Assembly (NCBI GenBank): GCA_016932015.1
Contig: JAFGDQ010000105.1
Coordinates: forward strand, 1-37,672
Source: Spirochaetota bacterium
Lineage (GTDB): Bacteria > Spirochaetota > UBA4802 > JAFGDQ01
DNA: 37,672 nt
Direction: 5' to 3'
The position numbers and the translations under genes are program-made. This document shows, in pieces, positions 33,308 through 37,672 of the stretch (position 1 is the first letter of the stretch; the number at the start of each line of letters is the position of its first letter). The notes beneath the pieces are model-generated. The model searched no databases, was not told where the DNA came from, and saw only the letters and a program-made list of their open reading frames with translations.

Positions 33308-35073
33308 TGAAATTTATTAATCTTAGATCTCCAAATAATATTTATTTATTATTCCTGAATTCATGTCTTGCATTTATAAATAAAAATAAAATATATTTTT
33401 TTTTGTTTCTATTTCTGCTTTTTTCCAGAGAATTATATTCCGGCCCGGTTTATTCATTTGACTGGTACTGGGTATTTTATGAAGAGGAGCAGAAAGATAA
33501 TTACAGTAATTTTACATTCAGGCCTTTTTTCCTGCGCAATATTGAGAACGGTAAAAAAATTTATGAGGCTTCATTACCCCCGGTTGTATACTGGAAGTAT
33601 GAAAGGCCAGGAAAAAGTGAGTGGAAATCTTTGTTCGGCCTTGTTGGGTCGCTTGATTATACTCATAAAAGCGGAATAAAAGATTACGACTTTGGTATAT
33701 TTCCGTTTTTATTGTATGGGAATTCTCCGGATCCCCGTGACCGGTATCTGCATATCTGGCCCTTTGGCGGAACTATAAAAGGAAAACTCGCGCAGGATAA
33801 AATAACTGCGTACACATTTCCCGGTTTTCTTTTATTCTTTATATTTCCACCGGCATTTCCGCCTACCTGGACTACTATAGCGGTTGCGCTGGCTTCACTT
33901 ATGCCTGCTTATGTTGAGTATCAGTCAAGGGATTATAAAGCTTTCGGAGTTCTCTGGCCGCTGATTCAGCGGGGTACAAGTCCCGTAAGGGATGATATAA
34001 GAATACTGCCTTTTTATGCGCATAATTATAAAAAGGATTATTATGACAATTACTCGGTTTTAATGCTTTTTAATTATCAGCAGCAGTTTTTTAAAGATGA
34101 TACTGAAAAGACATTTTTTGCTTTTCCGTTTTACGGAAGAAGGTGGAATCAGTCATCAACAAGAGGTTCCGGTACGCTTTTCTGGCCGTTTTTTTCATGG
34201 GGGTATGACAAGAAGAGAGGAAATTCCGAATTGAACTTTCCATGGCCTCTTGTACAGATACAGACATGTAGGAAACCGAGGATTAGAAAAAGAATTTTCT
34301 TTCCTTTTTACGGAAAATATGAGTATGAAGATACTGAAACGTTTTTTCTTACACCTCTGCATTTCAGTCTGAAAAAGCGCAGAGAGAATTTTGAATCTGA
34401 ATATTACGTAAATTTATTTATTGTATGGTATTTTAAAAGGGAGTATAAAAATGAACCGAGCCCGATATACGGTTCATCGTGGAGATATTTCAAGATATGG
34501 CCGCTGTTCCAGTATGAATATGATGACAGGAATAATCTGTCTTTTAATTTTTTATCATTGCTTCCTTTCAGAGATCCTGAAGGATATGAAAAAATGTATC
34601 AGCCTTTCTGGACATTATTCGAATACAGGAGATTTGAAACAGGTGAAAAGAGACTTGGTTTGCTTCTGAGGCTCTATTATCAGCAATGGAGTAACGATTT
34701 TTTCAGAGTGAAGGTTCCTCTGCTTTTGTCCTGGGGGTCTCATGACAGTTCATTCAATAACCTGTCGTTTATGGATTACCTGAGTTTATTATGTTATAAC
34801 AATGATGAGCAGGGAAAGTACCTGGGCTTTCTGTTTTCAATGTTCAGCTACTGTAATGACAGTGACGGAAATTACATCAGGATTTTCTGGATTCCGCTGA
34901 ATATCGGAGCTGAAAAGAATGCCGCCCGGAATGCACGGAATACAAGCGCCAGGGAAAAGCAAAAAGACGATAATAATACGGACAGTAGTTTAATGAAAGA
35001 TCATTATTCCATGAGAAAATCTGGCAGAAGAATCAGTAATAATATTACAATGTTTACAATTAGGATATTTTAA
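33307..35073 (+). CDS. Large secreted protein with aromatic PF/WP repeats, possibly outer-membrane
   Basis: A 588-residue protein that I do not recognise. An N-terminal hydrophobic stretch (about 31-45, ending FSRELYSGP) is probably a signal peptide. A second hydrophobic stretch lies near residues 165-200, rich in Pro and Phe (LLFFIFPPAFPPTW). The rest carries irregular repeats of an aromatic-Pro core separated by charged loops: IFPFLLYG, HIWPFGG, VLWPLIQ, ILPFYAH, AFPFYGR, FWPFFSW, NFPWPLV, FFPFYGK, KIWPLFQ, LLPFRDP. Alternating aromatic and charged residues and the high Tyr/Phe/Trp content suggest amphipathic beta strands, as in a barrel or a beta-rich scaffold. It starts one base inside the PilZ stop and ends six bases before mlaE. 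Function unknown; an envelope partner of the lipid transporter is a guess. Confidence 0.8.
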   Translation: MKFINLRSPNNIYLLFLNSCLAFINKNKIYFFLFLFLLFSRELYSGPVYSFDWYWVFYEEEQKDNYSNFTFRPFFLRNIENGKKIYEASLPPVVYWKYERPGKSEWKSLFGLVGSLDYTHKSGIKDYDFGIFPFLLYGNSPDPRDRYLHIWPFGGTIKGKLAQDKITAYTFPGFLLFFIFPPAFPPTWTTIAVALASLMPAYVEYQSRDYKAFGVLWPLIQRGTSPVRDDIRILPFYAHNYKKDYYDNYSVLMLFNYQQQFFKDDTEKTFFAFPFYGRRWNQSSTRGSGTLFWPFFSWGYDKKRGNSELNFPWPLVQIQTCRKPRIRKRIFFPFYGKYEYEDTETFFLTPLHFSLKKRRENFESEYYVNLFIVWYFKREYKNEPSPIYGSSWRYFKIWPLFQYEYDDRNNLSFNFLSLLPFRDPEGYEKMYQPFWTLFEYRRFETGEKRLGLLLRLYYQQWSNDFFRVKVPLLLSWGSHDSSFNNLSFMDYLSLLCYNNDEQGKYLGFLFSMFSYCNDSDGNYIRIFWIPLNIGAEKNAARNARNTSAREKQKDDNNTDSSLMKDHYSMRKSGRRISNNITMFTIRIF

Positions 35074-35079
35074 TATAAT

Positions 35080-35865
35080 ATGCAGTATTTTATAAACGCA
35101 TTTTCTGTAATGGGTAAAAATATCATGGGAATATTGGATATTTCCGGATATACAATAATATTAATCGCGGAGGCTACGTATTACTGCAAGAACGCGTTTG
35201 GAAAAACAAGAGAGATTTTCAAGCAGATGTATGTAGCCGGAGTAAAGAGTCTGCTGGTTTGTTCTCTTGTGGCTGTTTTTATAGGCATGATACTTACGCT
35301 GCAGGCCGGCCTGGAGCTTATGAGATTCCAGCAGCAGGCGCTTGTGGGCAATCTCGTGATCACAACCATGACAAGAGAAATGGGGCCTCTGATGACGGGA
35401 GTAATAATCATCGCGTCAGTCGGCTCGGCAATGGCAGCTGAAATTGGAACAATGACAGTAAGTGAGGAAATTGACGCCCTTGAGATGATGTCAATAAGCC
35501 CTGTTAAATTTTTAGTAATGCCCAGGCTGGTCGCGCTTGCGATTATGCTGCCGATTTCAACGATTTACGTAAACGCCCTCGGTACAGTCGGCGGGGCAAT
35601 TGTCGCTTATTTTCAGCTTAATGTTCCTTTTGATACTTATTACAGCCATGTAGTTGACTCGCTGCGCTTCAAAGCAACCTATGTCGGGCTTTTTAAGGCT
35701 CATATTTTCGGCATAGTTATCGCAGGTGTTAGCTGCGCGCAGGGTTTTCGGGCAACCAACGGAGCTCTCGGAGTGGGTAAAGCTACCAGGTCAACAGTTG
35801 TTATTTCTTTTCTCATGATACTGATCATAGGTTATTTTGTAACTTCTGTATTTTACGGCAAATAA
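35080..35865 (+). CDS. mlaE: MlaE-family permease of a phospholipid transporter
   Basis: A 261-residue inner-membrane permease (DUF140/MlaE family) of ABC systems that move lipids between membranes. Markers include FIGMILTLQAGLELMRFQQQ, TTMTREMGPLMTGVIIIASV, GSAMAAEIGTMTVSEEIDAL and EMMSISPVKFLVMPRLVAL, all hallmarks of the family. Multiple hydrophobic helices are present. It is followed by mlaF after two bases. It resembles the Mla/Tgd/Mce type-I permeases that pair with an MCE protein. Confidence 0.95.
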   Translation: MQYFINAFSVMGKNIMGILDISGYTIILIAEATYYCKNAFGKTREIFKQMYVAGVKSLLVCSLVAVFIGMILTLQAGLELMRFQQQALVGNLVITTMTREMGPLMTGVIIIASVGSAMAAEIGTMTVSEEIDALEMMSISPVKFLVMPRLVALAIMLPISTIYVNALGTVGGAIVAYFQLNVPFDTYYSHVVDSLRFKATYVGLFKAHIFGIVIAGVSCAQGFRATNGALGVGKATRSTVVISFLMILIIGYFVTSVFYGK

Positions 35866-35867
35866 AA

Positions 35868-36614
35868 ATGATTGAACTTATTAATGTACATAAACAATTC
35901 GGCAGCAGAAAAGTCCTTAACGGGGTCAGCATTAAAATAAAACAAGGGGAAACATTTGTTATTATGGGGCAGTCGGGGACGGGAAAAACAGTAACTCTGC
36001 GGCATATATCCGGTCTGCTGGACCCTGATTCCGGTGATGTACTTATTGGCGGAGTTAAAATGAATCATGCATCTCACAGGACAAAAGCAAAATTACGTAT
36101 GAGAATAGGAATGGTTTTTCAGTCCGGAGCCTTGATTAACTGGATGAACGTGAGGGATAATATTTCCCTGCCGCTCAGGGAGCACAGATCATGCCCGCCG
36201 GAGGAAATAGACAGAATTGTTGATGAAAAACTGAAAATACTTCAGCTTGAGGACGCCGGGGAAAAAATGCCTGCGGATATTAGCGGAGGTATGAAGAAAA
36301 GAGCTTCTCTTGCAAGAGTGCTTGTTCAGAATCCTGATATCATTCTTTACGATGAACCGACTTCAGGGCTTGATCCTGTTATGTCCAGTCTGATAAATGA
36401 ACTGATTATAAAGACTCAGAAAGAATATAATGTTACATCAATAGTTGTAACACATGATATTCAGAGCGCATACTATATTGCGGACAGGATTGCAATGCTT
36501 TATAATGGTGATGTAGTACAGTGTGATGTTCCGGATAAAATTAAAAATACAGACAATCCTGTAGTAAGACAGTTTATTTCAGGAGGACTGCAGGGCCCCA
36601 TTCAGGTAACTTAG
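35868..36614 (+). CDS. mlaF: MlaF-family ATP-binding protein
   Basis: A 248-residue ABC ATPase. Walker A is GQSGTGKT (34-41), the Q-loop FQSGALINWMNVRDN is typical of MlaF-type proteins, the ABC signature is SGGMKKRASLAR near 138-149, and Walker B IILYDEPTSGLDPV near 158-171, with the switch His in VVTHD. It supplies the energy for lipid movement by mlaE. The FQSGALINWM segment (hydrophobic Q-loop) supports lipid-transporter rather than generic ABC assignment. It lies two bases after mlaE; mlaD follows after 140 bases. Confidence 0.95.
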   Translation: MIELINVHKQFGSRKVLNGVSIKIKQGETFVIMGQSGTGKTVTLRHISGLLDPDSGDVLIGGVKMNHASHRTKAKLRMRIGMVFQSGALINWMNVRDNISLPLREHRSCPPEEIDRIVDEKLKILQLEDAGEKMPADISGGMKKRASLARVLVQNPDIILYDEPTSGLDPVMSSLINELIIKTQKEYNVTSIVVTHDIQSAYYIADRIAMLYNGDVVQCDVPDKIKNTDNPVVRQFISGGLQGPIQVT

Positions 36615-36754
36615 TTGTTGCTTTTCCTCCGGAACGGATTTAGATTTAAACGAATGATAGTAATTGATTATTTAGAATTAAATAAAAAATTTTTTCAGAT
36701 ATTAGATATTATGAATGACAGATAGGATGCTCGGAGAATTGGGAGGATTATGAT

Positions 36755-37417
36755 ATGAGTAAGGTAAGAAATGAAATAGCAGTCGGAGTTTTATTTTTCG
36801 TTGCTCTTTCTATTCTTGGATATTTTACAATCGTTATGAAAGAGGACCTGTTTGAATCAAAGACATATTATTATATGACAGTTGTTTTTCCGGATATAGA
36901 AGGGCTAGGCAAATCAGACAGGGTTAAAATCAACGGCGTTGATTCAGGTATAGTTGAAGAGGTCCGGCTGCTGGAAAGTAATGATGTTCTTGTCAAAATA
37001 AAGATGTACAACCGGTTTAATCTTTATGAAAGTTACAAAATAAAAATAAAAAATGAAACAGCTCTCGGCGGGAAATATATAAGCATTGATCCGGGTATCC
37101 GTTTTGAAGACGGTATACATTATGCTGCTGTTGAGGATTACGATAATCTTAAAGGGTATAGTTCCGGTGACCTTTTCGGTTCAATTACGGATCTGATCGC
37201 CGAGAACAGGGAAAATATTTACAGATCAATCAGGAACCTGAGAGACATTACTTCCAAAATAAACAAGGGTAAGGGTACTATTGGAAAGCTGGTCAATGAA
37301 AATAAGGTTCATGATGATGCTGACAATCTGATTACTGAAGTACGGGATACCATTGAGGACAGCCGCGAACAGGCGCCAATCACAAGTTTCATAAGAGCAG
37401 CGCTTATGGCATTCTGA
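36755..37417 (+). CDS. mlaD: MlaD-family MCE-domain substrate-binding protein
   Basis: A 220-residue protein with one N-terminal membrane anchor (VGVLFFVALSILGYFTIV, about 11-28) and a periplasmic MCE domain (about 38-115). The domain has TVVFPDIEGLGKSDRVKING, then VDSGIVEEVRLLE and the conserved ETALGGKYISID. The tail (ENIYRSIRNLRDITSKINKG, GTIGKLVNEN) is the helical, coiled-coil-like region that in homologues forms the periplasmic channel. A GGGAGG precedes the ATG. It binds lipid in hexameric MCE rings. It is 140 bases beyond mlaF, so same operon or a separate start are both possible. Confidence 0.93.
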   Translation: MSKVRNEIAVGVLFFVALSILGYFTIVMKEDLFESKTYYYMTVVFPDIEGLGKSDRVKINGVDSGIVEEVRLLESNDVLVKIKMYNRFNLYESYKIKIKNETALGGKYISIDPGIRFEDGIHYAAVEDYDNLKGYSSGDLFGSITDLIAENRENIYRSIRNLRDITSKINKGKGTIGKLVNENKVHDDADNLITEVRDTIEDSREQAPITSFIRAALMAF

Positions 37418-37444
37418 TGATATAGAAAGAAATATTTTTATTTT

Positions 37445-37476
37445 CAATAGGGGCAATTAATGAATTGCCCCTATTG
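37445..37476. terminator. Perfect 14-bp hairpin after mlaD, probable terminator
   Basis: CAATAGGGGCAATT (37445-37458) pairs with AATTGCCCCTATTG (37463-37476) across loop AATG. It sits 28 bases past the mlaD stop, which fits a terminator, but no T-tract follows. The remaining bases to the window end hold a TTGACA at 37530-37535 and an ATG at 37660 that may begin another gene; nothing more can be said of it. Confidence 0.55.
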
Positions 37477-37672
37477 AATTGCCTTTACATGATATTTGCA
37501 AATAGAGGCGTTTCTAAGTTTTTAAAATCTTGACATTATCCGCATTCATTAAATAACTTATCCCCATTATCAATGCAGTAATATATAATTTACTCATTTT
37601 GACTGACTTTTTATTATAGGAGAGAAGAAAAGGACAAATAAAAAAAGGCAAAACGACCGATGAAAGAGGTGA

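Noticed and set aside
1..37672. tRNA or rRNA genes
   Set aside because: No T-loop GGTTCGA-type sequence with a matching acceptor stem and no rRNA-like segment was recognised by eye; a tRNA scan would be needed to exclude them.

Overview
The window is about 37.7 kb of AT-rich bacterial chromosome, most likely from a spirochaete. The main evidence is a FlaA-type flagellar filament outer-layer protein (31765-32469). A putative DUF1577-like protein and several secreted or J-domain proteins of the kind seen in Leptospira-like genomes support this more weakly. The lineage is an inference; no rRNA or tRNA gene was recognised.

Layout. (1) 1-4640 is an accessory, decaying region. It holds the tail of a possible secreted or toxin-type protein followed by a secreted protein with a discoidin-like C-terminus. 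Next come a 246-bp element bounded by perfect 15-bp inverted repeats, nine degenerate 20-22 bp units that each form a C-rich/G-rich palindrome, and two copies of a 200-250 bp MITE-like element, one of which runs into a DUF559 endonuclease gene. Two very small overlapping membrane-protein ORFs follow, then four broken genes: vapB, vapC, an ORF6N-domain gene and a ~109-codon hypothetical gene. (2) 4742-10235 is recB-recD, with no recC in the window, ending at a hairpin terminator. (3) 10220-21363 is housekeeping: an unknown basic protein, mntP, a YfcE-like phosphodiesterase, a phosphohexomutase, tilS, ftsH, an unknown acidic protein and recG. (4) 21546-27013 is lineage-specific: a DUF1577-like protein, two J-domain proteins, a secreted protein, a Cache-like lipoprotein next to one of the J-domain genes, and a sulfatase-modifying-factor-like protein. 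(5) 27190-31734 holds a dppB/dppC-type permease pair with no partner genes, a small Lys-rich protein, and a moaD-moaE-apgM cluster ending in a strong terminator. (6) 31765-37476 holds flaA with a near-consensus promoter, facing away from a compact cluster: PilZ protein, large aromatic-repeat envelope protein, mlaE, mlaF, mlaD.

How they work together. RecB and RecD are two subunits of the RecBCD helicase-nuclease, and RecG is a branch-migration helicase. MoaD and MoaE form molybdopterin synthase. MlaE, MlaF and MlaD are the permease, ATPase and MCE substrate-binding parts of an envelope lipid transporter. The strongest candidate for an undescribed system is the last cluster, where an apparently intact c-di-GMP-binding PilZ protein and a 588-residue secreted aromatic-repeat protein are coupled, with 1-, 6- and 2-base junctions, to the lipid-transport genes.
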